Below are positions 1 through 7,037 of a stretch of 7,072 nucleotides of DNA, piece after piece. The notes below the pieces were generated by a model. The model did not search any database. It had not been told where the DNA came from and saw only the letters and a program-made list of their open reading frames with translations. The translations under genes were made by a program, and so were the position numbers. The stretch's first letter is position 1, and each line of letters begins with the position of its first letter. Source of the DNA: Rhodanobacteraceae bacterium (GTDB taxonomy: Bacteria; Pseudomonadota; Gammaproteobacteria; Xanthomonadales; SZUA-5); NCBI GenBank assembly GCA_003233535.1, contig QIMA01000032.1, forward strand, positions 1-7,072, given 5' to 3'.

Positions 1-188
1 GCACTCAGCCGTCGGTGACTTTGTTGAACTGAACGGCAGCAAACCCAGCCTGAGAGCGATTTCGGTGGCCGAATTCCCACGGGGAAGCGGGTCAATGCAC
101 ATCGAAGCTCAATCCGAACTCGATCCAAGCACCATCCGCCATCTCTTACCCCGGCTGGCTAGTTTTCGAGTGTCCCGAGACGTTCTGT
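1..188. other. Stretch with no supported gene
   Basis: This stretch lies downstream of the glycosyltransferase stop codon. Plus-strand frame 2 stays open from base 2 to a stop at about 313, so a truncated C-terminus of a gene entering from the left cannot be formally excluded. However, that frame would run about 125 bp antisense into the glycosyltransferase and its translation shows no motif I recognise. The other frames are broken by stops; the longest minus-strand reading after the glycosyltransferase is a 16-codon ATG frame at about 140-90. I see no convincing terminator with a T-run, no tRNA and no repeat. Confidence 0.5.
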
Positions 189-1193
189 TTAGGCGACAAA
201 AAGATAGTCGGTACCTTCAACACGCTGATGCTGATCGAACCATTGGCGGATTTCCTCGCGTGCGCCCGCGCTGCCGACCGCTACCAGCACCAGCGTCTCT
301 GGCGCTGCGCTGAGCGCGCCATCCAGCGCCAGCACCGGCAAGCCGCGCTTACGCCCGCCAATCCGGCGCGGATGCAGGTCCAAAAAACCCTGTATGCGTT
401 CGAGCGCGCAGCCTTCGGCACTCAGTGCATCGAACACAGCCGCGCCGCTAGGACCCGCACCCCAAATCAGCAGCGGTCGCCCAGCACTGCGCCAGCGCAG
501 CAGGTGGCGGGCTTTGGTACGCCAAAACTGTTCGCTGCTGTAGCGCGAATCGTTGCGCGTTAGTCGTCCATCGTGATCGCGCCAGTGCAGCAACACGCCG
601 TCGGGCTTGGCCATCTGCAGCCCGAGTTCAGCAGCCCGCAGCCACAGGTCGTAGTCCTCAGGACCGGCACCATCGTCGTAACACTTGAGTGTCTGCCAAG
701 CCCGACGCCGCAGCATCACCGACGGATGCGGCAGCGGGCTTTCGATAAACAGCTCGCGGGCGATGGCGTCTGGCTCACGCAGCTGGTTCAGCCAGTGCTC
801 GTAGCGCAGTGCTCCGTTGCCGGCAAGCTCGCCGAAGATCCGTACCTGGCTGCCGACGATGTCGATCTGCGGATGCTGCTGAAGGTAGCTGAACTGCACT
901 TCCAGACGATTCGCCTCGGCCAGATCATCACCGTCCATCCGCGCCAAGTACGCGCCTTGCGCTTGGGCGAATCCGTGGTTAAGCGCGGGCACCAGCCCAC
1001 GCCCCGGATTGCGCAAGATCCTCAACCGGGAATCATCGGACGGCAGCGCCTCGATGGCGCCGTCGCTGGAGTGATCATCGACCAGCAGCAGTTCCCAGTC
1101 GGGCAGCGTCTGGCTTAGGATGGAGGCCACCGCGGGCGCCAAATTCGCTCCCGCATCACGCACCGGCATGATGATCGAAATCAGCGGCGTCAT
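189..1193 (-). CDS. Family 2 glycosyltransferase with C-terminal Rossmann-like domain
   Basis: This is a GT-A fold, inverting-type glycosyltransferase (GT2) of 334 residues, expected in the cytoplasm or at the inner membrane face, transferring a sugar from a nucleotide-sugar donor to a surface glycan. Visible motifs are the N-terminal strand ISIIMPVRDAG (5-15), LLVDDHSSDG (36-45) with nucleotide-binding D39/D40, the metal-binding DxD in MDGDD (D87, D89), and GPEDYDLWLRA (177-187), whose acidic pair E179/D180 is the usual catalytic-base region. Residues about 240-334 add a second domain beginning LLIWGAGPSG (GxGxxG at 245-250), resembling the dinucleotide-type fold seen in PglD N-termini and some sugar-methyltransferase C-termini. 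The ATG at 1193 is chosen because the GT2 core begins at once. An in-frame GTG at 1268 would add 25 residues of non-conserved sequence and run into the divergent promoter region. No strong Shine-Dalgarno supports either start. Acceptor and sugar cannot be told from sequence. Confidence 0.9.
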   Translation of the reverse strand: MTPLISIIMPVRDAGANLAPAVASILSQTLPDWELLLVDDHSSDGAIEALPSDDSRLRILRNPGRGLVPALNHGFAQAQGAYLARMDGDDLAEANRLEVQFSYLQQHPQIDIVGSQVRIFGELAGNGALRYEHWLNQLREPDAIARELFIESPLPHPSVMLRRRAWQTLKCYDDGAGPEDYDLWLRAAELGLQMAKPDGVLLHWRDHDGRLTRNDSRYSSEQFWRTKARHLLRWRSAGRPLLIWGAGPSGAAVFDALSAEGCALERIQGFLDLHPRRIGGRKRGLPVLALDGALSAAPETLVLVAVGSAGAREEIRQWFDQHQRVEGTDYLFVA

Positions 1194-1271
1194 CGGCTTT
1201 TGCACAGCTAACGGCAGCGTCCGCTGACAGGCGCCGCTCCTCACCCCACGCGAGTCTGACCAGACCACCTC

Positions 1272-1277
1272 TACAAT
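1272..1277 (+). promoter_or_regulatory. Candidate -10 element (TACAAT) for the peptidase gene
   Basis: TACAAT matches the sigma-70 -10 consensus TATAAT at five of six positions and lies 30 bp before the peptidase start codon, which would give a leader of roughly 24 nt. No good -35 hexamer is found 16-18 bp upstream (the region reads ACGCGAGT), so the promoter may be weak or activator-dependent. The call rests on a single hexamer. Confidence 0.3.
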
Positions 1278-1307
1278 GTCCTCTAAACAACCAATGGAAA
1301 ACTTTCG

Positions 1308-1361
1308 ATGCGCAGCTTACCTGCCCTGCTTATCCCTTTTGCGTGTGTCCTGGCCAGCTGC
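1308..1361 (+). other. Lipoprotein signal peptide with lipobox of the peptidase
   Basis: Residues 1-18 comprise a short n-region with R2, a hydrophobic core (LPALLIPFACVL) and the lipobox L15-A16-S17-C18, which fits the [LVI][ASTVI][GAS]C pattern exactly. It is followed by a Thr/Pro-rich tether (TTTPEPT). Signal peptidase II would cleave before C18. A second cysteine, C13, lies within the hydrophobic core and does not fit a lipobox. Confidence 0.8.
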
Positions 1362-3524
1362 GCCACGACCACGCCGGAGCCTACCGTGAACCGCGTGTTT
1401 GGCGATGGAATCGAGGCGCAGCAGTTGTTTGCAGACGACGCGGAATCTGGTCAGGTGCGCCGCGATGCCGACGGCAAGGTGCTGCCGCCGCTGGCGCAGA
1501 CTAGAGCCTATGCGGTGCAGTCACCGAATGGCGAACGCCAGGACGAATACTACTGGCTGCGCGACGACACTCGGACCGACGCCGATGTACTCAGCTACCT
1601 CAATGCCGAGAACGCCTATCAGCAAGAGCTGATGGCGCACACCAAGCCGCTGCAAGAAGTGCTCTACAGCGAGATGGTGGGCCGGCTTAAGCAGGACGAT
1701 GCCAGTGTGCCGGTCCTGCTCAACGGCTGGTGGTATTACCAGCGCTTCGAGCCTGGGCTAAATTACCCCATCCACGCGCGTCGCCACGGCAGCATGGATG
1801 CACCTGAGCAGATTTTGCTTGACGGCAACGCGCTGGCTGCCGATCACGGCTATTACCAAATCGCACGCTATCGAGTTAGTTCCGACGGCCGTCAATTGGC
1901 CTGGGTGGAGGACACGGTCGGTCGTCGGCAGTGGCGCATGCGCTTCAAGGACCTAGACACCGGCGTCGTCGCCGCTGAGTACATCGACAACGTGCAGCCG
2001 GACATCGCCTGGACCAACGACAACCGCAGCGTGCTGTATATCGACAAAGATCCGCAGACACTGCTCGGTGAGCGGGTCAACAAGCACGTAGTTGGCACCG
2101 ACCCTGCGACCGACGCATTGGTCTATGAGGAAACCGATAGCAGTTTTTACATGACGGTCGAGAAGAGCCGCAGCGGGCGTTTTCTGATGATTGGGCTCAG
2201 CAGCACGGTCTCCAGCGAGGTGCACTACGCCGACGCTAACGATTCGGATCTAAAATTTGAGGTGCTGCTGCCGCGCGAGCGCAATCACGAGTATCACGTC
2301 GAAGATCACGGCGACTCCTGGATTGTGATGAGCAATCTTCAGGCACCCAACTTCCGCCTGCTGCAGGCGCCGATGAAGCGGATCACAGACCGCTCAGCTT
2401 GGCGCGAATTGGTGGCGCATCGTGATCAGGCGCTAGTAGAGGACTTCCAAGTATTTGCCGGCTACCTTGCGATTCGCGAGAAGGTCGGTGGTCTCAGCCA
2501 GCTACGGATCAAGCCCTGGAAGAACGGCGAGGATCAAGTCATAGCGGCTGACGAAAGCCCGTTCGATTTCGTACTCGGCGACAACCCCGACCCGAACAGC
2601 ACCACGCTACGCTACGAATACAGTTCGATGATCACGCCCAAATCGACATTCGAGGTCGATCCTGGCAGCGGCGCCCGCACCTTGCTCAAGCGAGATCCCG
2701 TACCGGGATACGACCCTGCCGCCTATCGCAGCGAGTTCATTGTCGCTCCCGCTCGCGACGGTAAGCAGATTCCGGTATCAATTATCTATCGCGCTGACGT
2801 TCCCCGCGACGGCACTGCGGCGCTGCTGCAGTATGGCTACGGATCCTACGGCAGCACGGTTGAACCGCGTTTTGACAGCAATACCGTGTCCCTGCTCGAC
2901 CGCGGCGTCATTTTCGCCATCGCGCACATACGCGGCAGCCAAGCACTGGGCCGATCCTGGTACGACGACGGTCGGTTGCTGAACAAGAAAAACACCTTCA
3001 ACGACTTTGTCGACGTCACCCGACACTTAGTTTCCGCAGGCTACGCCTCACCGCAACGCATAGCGGCTACCGGCGGCAGTGCGGGTGGTCTGCTCATGGG
3101 CGCGGTGGCCAACCAGGCGCCGGAGCTATATCGGGCTATCGTCTCTAGAGTGCCCTTCGTTGATGTGGTCACCACCATGCTAGACGAGTCGATACCGCTG
3201 ACCACCAATGAGTTTGACGAATGGGGCAACCCCAAGCAAAAACCCTATTACGACTACATGCTCAGCTATTCGCCGTATGACAATCTGCGCCGCACCGCCT
3301 ATCCGGCGACGCTGGTCACCACCGGTCTGTGGGATTCCCAGGTGCAGTATTTCGAACCGGCCAAGTACGTCGCGCGCCTGCGCACTTTCAACACCGGCGA
3401 TCGACCACTGCTACTCAAAACCGATATGGAAGGTGGACACGGCGGCAATTCTGGGCGCTTTCAGCGCTACCGGGATAAGGCCTTGGAGCAAGCCTTTATT
3501 CTCGATCAATTGGGCAGCAGCTGA
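1308..3524 (+). CDS. ptrB: Oligopeptidase B (S9A family), predicted lipoprotein
   Basis: Serine oligopeptidase of the prolyl oligopeptidase family, cleaving short peptides after Arg or Lys. The protein has 738 residues. The N-terminus has a short signal ending in the lipobox LASC (15-18), so C18 should be lipidated; A19 at +2 does not act as an inner-membrane retention signal, suggesting the outer membrane. The family N-terminal motif DEYYWLRDDTR follows at about 79-89, then the beta-propeller (roughly 130-460) and the alpha/beta-hydrolase domain (about 470-738). The triad is S591 in TGGSAGG, D676 in GLWDSQ and H711 in GGHGG; Y511 in YGYGSYG is the likely oxyanion tyrosine. The spacing of 85 and 35 residues between triad members equals that of E. 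coli PtrB (S532, D617, H652, from memory). The motif NKKNTFNDF is diagnostic for oligopeptidase B. The start is secure: an in-frame TAA at 1284-1286 leaves this as the only ATG, with a weak GGA 9 nt ahead. The protein is about 50 residues longer than the cytosolic enzyme because of its N-terminal extension. Confidence 0.93.
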   Translation: MRSLPALLIPFACVLASCATTTPEPTVNRVFGDGIEAQQLFADDAESGQVRRDADGKVLPPLAQTRAYAVQSPNGERQDEYYWLRDDTRTDADVLSYLNAENAYQQELMAHTKPLQEVLYSEMVGRLKQDDASVPVLLNGWWYYQRFEPGLNYPIHARRHGSMDAPEQILLDGNALAADHGYYQIARYRVSSDGRQLAWVEDTVGRRQWRMRFKDLDTGVVAAEYIDNVQPDIAWTNDNRSVLYIDKDPQTLLGERVNKHVVGTDPATDALVYEETDSSFYMTVEKSRSGRFLMIGLSSTVSSEVHYADANDSDLKFEVLLPRERNHEYHVEDHGDSWIVMSNLQAPNFRLLQAPMKRITDRSAWRELVAHRDQALVEDFQVFAGYLAIREKVGGLSQLRIKPWKNGEDQVIAADESPFDFVLGDNPDPNSTTLRYEYSSMITPKSTFEVDPGSGARTLLKRDPVPGYDPAAYRSEFIVAPARDGKQIPVSIIYRADVPRDGTAALLQYGYGSYGSTVEPRFDSNTVSLLDRGVIFAIAHIRGSQALGRSWYDDGRLLNKKNTFNDFVDVTRHLVSAGYASPQRIAATGGSAGGLLMGAVANQAPELYRAIVSRVPFVDVVTTMLDESIPLTTNEFDEWGNPKQKPYYDYMLSYSPYDNLRRTAYPATLVTTGLWDSQVQYFEPAKYVARLRTFNTGDRPLLLKTDMEGGHGGNSGRFQRYRDKALEQAFILDQLGSS

Positions 3525-3532
3525 GTACGCAC

Positions 3533-3564
3533 CTGAGCACCGAGTGTGTTCGCTCGCTGCTCAG
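3533..3564 (+). terminator. Hairpin after the peptidase gene, without a T-run
   Basis: An imperfect inverted repeat begins 8 nt after the peptidase stop. CTGAGCA (3533-3539) pairs with TGCTCAG (3558-3564), then one C/C mismatch, then CGAG (3541-3544) pairs with CTCG (3553-3556), leaving an 8-nt loop. This is 11 base pairs with one mismatch. No U-tract follows, so it is not a classical intrinsic terminator; it may protect the mRNA 3' end or pause transcription. It argues weakly against simple read-through from the peptidase into the kinase gene. Confidence 0.4.
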
Positions 3565-3613
3565 TGGCGTGAGCCCGACGACGACCGCTGGCCGCATATA
3601 TCGCACTAATTGA

Positions 3614-3633
3614 CCAAAATCGGCGATTTTTGG
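3614..3633. promoter_or_regulatory. AT-rich inverted repeat, possible operator ahead of the kinase gene
   Basis: The sequence CCAAAATCG-G-CGATTTTTGG is a near-perfect palindrome: AAAATCG (3616-3622) and CGATTTT (3624-3630) mirror exactly around G3623, and the flanking CC/GG arms extend it with one extra T. The one-base centre suits a bound protein dimer better than an RNA hairpin, and no T-run follows the structure. It lies 46 bp before the kinase ATG. A TTGACC hexamer (3610-3615) overlaps its left edge and could be a -35 element, but no good -10 lies 16-18 bp further on. Confidence 0.3.
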
Positions 3634-3678
3634 CGCCGCTGCGATTGCAATGATGACGTTGGGGTCTAGCATCCCAGC

Positions 3679-6600
3679 ATGGACATGCGCCGTGTAATCG
3701 TCACGCTCGTAGGGTTGGCGCTGCTGACCGATCTGGCAGCCTACCCGTTCGACCGCCACTTCGAGCCGGTCGGGGATTCCGATTCGTTGCCAGACAACAA
3801 CGTCTCCGCGCTAGCCCAGGACGCTGCTGGCTTTCTTTGGATCGGCACACCCGACGGTTTACTGCGTTTCGACGGTTACCGATTTCGTGCATTCGAAAAT
3901 ATTCACCACGACCGTGATTGGCTCGGCGGCGATTTTATACGGGCTCTGCTAAGCACCCACGACGGCCGCCTTTGGGTAGGCAGTAATGCCGACGGTGTGG
4001 CGGTACTGGAGCCGCGGAGCGGCGCACTGACCCGCTATGCTGAGAACTCCGCTGAAGGCAAACGCTTGTCCCACAATACGGTTCGCGCGCTGGTCGAAGA
4101 TGCCCGCGGCCGGGTTTGGATTGGCACCCGCAACGGACTCAACGAGTGGGATCCGCAGAGCAAACAAATTCGCATACATCGGCAGCGACTCGGAACCGAC
4201 AGCAGCGCCAACGACGAGCACATCATGGCTTTGTTGGCCGACAGCCGCGGCAATCTGTGGGTCGGTAGCTGGGGCGGACTAAGTGTGCGTCGGGTCGGCG
4301 ACGATCGCTTCGCGCGGGTCGACGCAGTCAGTCCTTCCGGAGCCAGTCTCCAGGGCGAGCTGGTGCAGAGCTTAATCGAGCTGCAGGACGGTCTGGTGCT
4401 GGCCGGGAGCGCTCGCGCCGGCGCCTTCGCCATTGCCGCCGACGGGCAGTCGCTGATGGCAGTACCCGCCGAAAGCGCGCAACCCCAGCTGCGCAAGCCA
4501 GCGGTGATCAACATGCTGCAGCCAACCGCGGACACGCTGTGGATCGCAGTACTTGGCGGCATCGAGGTCGTCGACGTCAACAGCTGGGCGCTGCTTGAGA
4601 CCATCCGTCCAGATCCGGCGCTGCCCTCGAGCTTGGCCAATGATCAGATCCGAGCGCTAATGCGCGACCGCACCGGCCAGATCTGGATCGGTGGCTATGG
4701 CGGTGGTCTGCAGCGACATGACCCAACCAATGATGCAATCCACGTGCTTCGACACAGCCCGTCACGACCAAACTCGCTGAGCCTGCCAAGCATCAGCTCG
4801 GTCATGCAGATCGACGAGCAGCGTCTGTGGATCGGCACCCGCGGCAACGGCATCGACGACTGGGACCGCGAGGCCGGTTTGATCGGTGGCTATCGACCTA
4901 GCCGCGACGGCAGCAACGGCCTGCGCAACGGCATCGTCTCGGCAATGACGCTGGGAACCGACGGCGTGCGCTGGGTAGGCACGCAAGACGGGCTCTATCG
5001 ATACCGCCCCGAAACGGACGACTTTAGGCTCTATGACGTCGCCCACGGCCTGCCCAATACATATATCCGCCGACTGCTCAGTGCGCGCACTGCGCTATGG
5101 ATAGGGACTGACGGAGGACTGGCGAAGCTGTCGCCGGGCAGCGACCAGATCATCCAAATTGCCGAAGCAGACGGCGCTCCCTCGCGCGATGACATTAACG
5201 CTCTGGTGCTCGATCAACAAGGCCAGTTGTGGGTCGGCAGCTCATCCGGTTTATACATGATCGCCGCCGGCACGGAGGTGCTCACCCGGGTAACCACCTC
5301 ATCGGCGCAAGCGGGCGCCGGGCTTAACGTTCTGGGCCTGTTGATCGATCGCAATGGACGGCTTTGGATCGATTCGCCAACCGGCCTTTTCCGCGCCATA
5401 GAACTCAATGAAACCGCCATTGCCTTGGAAGCGATCAGCGCCGAGCACGGGTTTGCCGGGCAGCCCTTCGGAGCCAATTTGCTGGAAGACGATGGCGGTC
5501 GGATCTGGTCTCAGCGTTTCGTCTACGACCCGAGCGAAAACTCCCTGTACGAGTTGAGCCGAGCGGACGGCGCCGACCTGGGAACACCGTGGTTTCGGGC
5601 CTACGCCCGCACCACCCAGGGCGAGCTGCTGTTTGGCGGTAGTAAGGGTTTGCTGCTAATCGACCCCAACCGCTTTGCCCGCTGGTCGCAGGTGCCACCG
5701 CTGGTGATCACCGATATCAACATCGATGGGCAATCTACCGCCGTGCCGGCAACAGGCAAAATGTTGAGTATCAGCCCTGAACAGCGCGGCTTCTCCGTGG
5801 AATACTCCGCCCTGGATTTCACTGCTCCGCTGCGCAACCGCTACGCGCATCGACTCGACGGCTTTGATCACGATTGGGTGTACTCCGATGCCACCCGACG
5901 CGTCGCCAGCTACACGCGACTGAGTCCGGGCAACTACCAGCTCCGCATACGCGGTGGCGGCCGCACCGGCGAACTCCCTGGATCCGAACTGGTACTACCT
6001 ATCGTGGTGCAAGCAGCGTGGTGGCAGAACAGCGGGTTCCGCCTGCTCGTCGTGGTCCTGACTGGGCTGCTGTTTTACCTGGCAATGCGCTGGCAAAACT
6101 TGCGCATAAGACGCCGCTCTGAACAGCTCGAAGCGATGGTAGCTAAGCGCACGGCGGAACTATCGGCAGCCAAGGAAGCGGCAGAAGACGCACTGGAACA
6201 GCTCAGCGGTGCCCAGCGCGAATTGGTATCGCGAGAGAAACTCGCCTCACTGGGGCAACTAGTCGCCGGCGTTGCTCACGAGATCAACACGCCGGTAGGT
6301 GTGGCCTTGACGGCTTCGTCTTTCCTGGGCGAGCGCTGTGAGGCGCTGTCTGACTCGCTCGACAGCGGCAAGCTGCAGCGCCGCGACTTGACAGAATTCG
6401 TGGTCCAGGCCCGTGAAGCTGCGCGGATGATCGATGACAACTTGGGTCGGGCCTCCGCCTTGGTGCGCAACTTCAAACAGGTGTCGGTGGACCGCAGCCG
6501 CGACGACCGCCGCCGCTTCGATCTCAGCGGCTGTTTGAAAGCGGTAGTCAGCAGCCTGGAGCTAACGTGGAAGCGCCGGCCTATAGAACTGCAGCTGAAT

Positions 6601-6981
6601 CTCAACGCCGACGTCGAAATGGACAGCTATCCGGGGGCGCTGGGTCAGGTGGTGAGCAATTTGATTCAGAATGCGCTAACCCATGCCTACGCGGCGGACT
6701 CTGCTGGCACGATGCAGCTGAGTACAACGATGCTCGACGCAGAAACGGTCCGCATTCACTTTTCCGACGACGGCTACGGCATCAGCACGGCCGCTCTGGA
6801 ACAAATATTCGAGCCCTTTTACACGACACGCCGAGCGCAAGGCGGCAGTGGCTTGGGGCTACATATCGTCTTCAATCTGGTGCACTCGCAGCTTGGCGGT
6901 CGGATACACGCTCACGGGACGCCCGGTCAGGGGATGCGCTTTGAGCTCGATCTACCGCTAAGTGGGCCGTCCGATGATTAA
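3679..6981 (+). CDS. Membrane sensor histidine kinase with two propellers and Y_Y_Y domain
   Basis: Two-component sensor kinase of 1100 residues. Domain order: signal peptide (1 to about 21); 14 Reg_prop-type blade repeats (about 37-670), read as two seven-bladed propellers in the periplasm; Y_Y_Y domain (about 700-780, with Y722, Y745, Y753); one transmembrane helix (about 787-803); coiled coil (806-855); HisKA with phospho-acceptor H867 in GVAHEINTP; HATPase with N-box N994/N998, G1 box DDGYGIS (1030-1036), F box EPFYTT (1045-1050) and G2 box GGSGLGL (1055-1061). All kinase residues look intact. T871, four residues after the histidine, matches the phosphatase-determining Thr of EnvZ-type kinases, so phosphatase activity is possible. 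Unlike Bacteroidetes hybrid systems with the same sensor, it ends after the HATPase with no receiver or HTH, so it needs a separate response regulator, none being present here. The start is bounded by an in-frame TAG at 3667-3669; ATG 3679 is preferred over ATG 3685, and neither has a clear Shine-Dalgarno. The ligand is unknown. Confidence 0.92.
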   Translation: MDMRRVIVTLVGLALLTDLAAYPFDRHFEPVGDSDSLPDNNVSALAQDAAGFLWIGTPDGLLRFDGYRFRAFENIHHDRDWLGGDFIRALLSTHDGRLWVGSNADGVAVLEPRSGALTRYAENSAEGKRLSHNTVRALVEDARGRVWIGTRNGLNEWDPQSKQIRIHRQRLGTDSSANDEHIMALLADSRGNLWVGSWGGLSVRRVGDDRFARVDAVSPSGASLQGELVQSLIELQDGLVLAGSARAGAFAIAADGQSLMAVPAESAQPQLRKPAVINMLQPTADTLWIAVLGGIEVVDVNSWALLETIRPDPALPSSLANDQIRALMRDRTGQIWIGGYGGGLQRHDPTNDAIHVLRHSPSRPNSLSLPSISSVMQIDEQRLWIGTRGNGIDDWDREAGLIGGYRPSRDGSNGLRNGIVSAMTLGTDGVRWVGTQDGLYRYRPETDDFRLYDVAHGLPNTYIRRLLSARTALWIGTDGGLAKLSPGSDQIIQIAEADGAPSRDDINALVLDQQGQLWVGSSSGLYMIAAGTEVLTRVTTSSAQAGAGLNVLGLLIDRNGRLWIDSPTGLFRAIELNETAIALEAISAEHGFAGQPFGANLLEDDGGRIWSQRFVYDPSENSLYELSRADGADLGTPWFRAYARTTQGELLFGGSKGLLLIDPNRFARWSQVPPLVITDINIDGQSTAVPATGKMLSISPEQRGFSVEYSALDFTAPLRNRYAHRLDGFDHDWVYSDATRRVASYTRLSPGNYQLRIRGGGRTGELPGSELVLPIVVQAAWWQNSGFRLLVVVLTGLLFYLAMRWQNLRIRRRSEQLEAMVAKRTAELSAAKEAAEDALEQLSGAQRELVSREKLASLGQLVAGVAHEINTPVGVALTASSFLGERCEALSDSLDSGKLQRRDLTEFVVQAREAARMIDDNLGRASALVRNFKQVSVDRSRDDRRRFDLSGCLKAVVSSLELTWKRRPIELQLNLNADVEMDSYPGALGQVVSNLIQNALTHAYAADSAGTMQLSTTMLDAETVRIHFSDDGYGISTAALEQIFEPFYTTRRAQGGSGLGLHIVFNLVHSQLGGRIHAHGTPGQGMRFELDLPLSGPSDD
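3787..5688 (+). repeat. Fourteen beta-propeller blade repeats in the kinase sensor
   Basis: Each repeat follows the pattern [N/D]-x-[V/I]-x-[A/S]-L-x-x-D-x-x-G-x-[L/I/V]-W-[I/V]-G-[T/S]-x-x-G-L. The aligned W position falls at residues 54, 99, 147, 194, 241, 288, 336, 384, 432, 474, 518, 563, 610 and 651, a spacing of 41-48 residues. Blades 5 and 14 have Leu in place of Trp (L241, L651). Blades 6, 12 and 13 keep Trp but lose the following Gly-Thr/Ser. Fourteen units fit two seven-bladed propellers split near residue 360. This is protein-level repetition; the DNA copies have diverged. Confidence 0.8.
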
Positions 6982-7007
6982 ACCTAGCCCGGATATTTCA
7001 TGAACTC

Positions 7008-7022
7008 GCGCGATGATCGCGC
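7008..7022. repeat. Short GC-rich palindrome after the kinase gene
   Basis: GCGCGAT-G-ATCGCGC is a perfect 7-bp inverted repeat with a one-base centre, beginning 27 nt after the kinase stop. As RNA it could form a 6-bp stem with a TGA loop, but the following bases are not T-rich (AGGACATTG), so it is a poor intrinsic terminator. It could instead be a protein-binding site. Confidence 0.35.
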
Positions 7023-7037
7023 AGGACATTGATTGCC

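Noticed and set aside
2..313. Plus-strand open frame entering from the left edge
   Set aside because: It overlaps the 3' end of the glycosyltransferase by about 125 bp in antisense and shows no recognisable motif. A truncated neighbour cannot be ruled out without the left flank, but it is not supported.
573..1118. Plus-strand 181-codon open frame opposite the glycosyltransferase
   Set aside because: It is wholly antisense to a clear GT2 coding sequence with all its motifs; the translation shows no domain, and long antisense frames are expected in GC-rich genes.
4035..4640. Minus-strand 201-codon open frame inside the kinase gene
   Set aside because: It is rich in Ser, Arg, Pro and Ala and lies antisense to the propeller repeats, where the plus-strand frame has clear blade motifs.
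6567..6944. Plus-strand 125-codon frame within the kinase gene
   Set aside because: It is a shifted reading of the HATPase region, whose N, G1, F and G2 boxes are intact in the main frame.
7000..7032. ATG-initiated frame after the kinase gene
   Set aside because: It ends after ten codons, has no ribosome-binding site and is formed largely by the palindrome.
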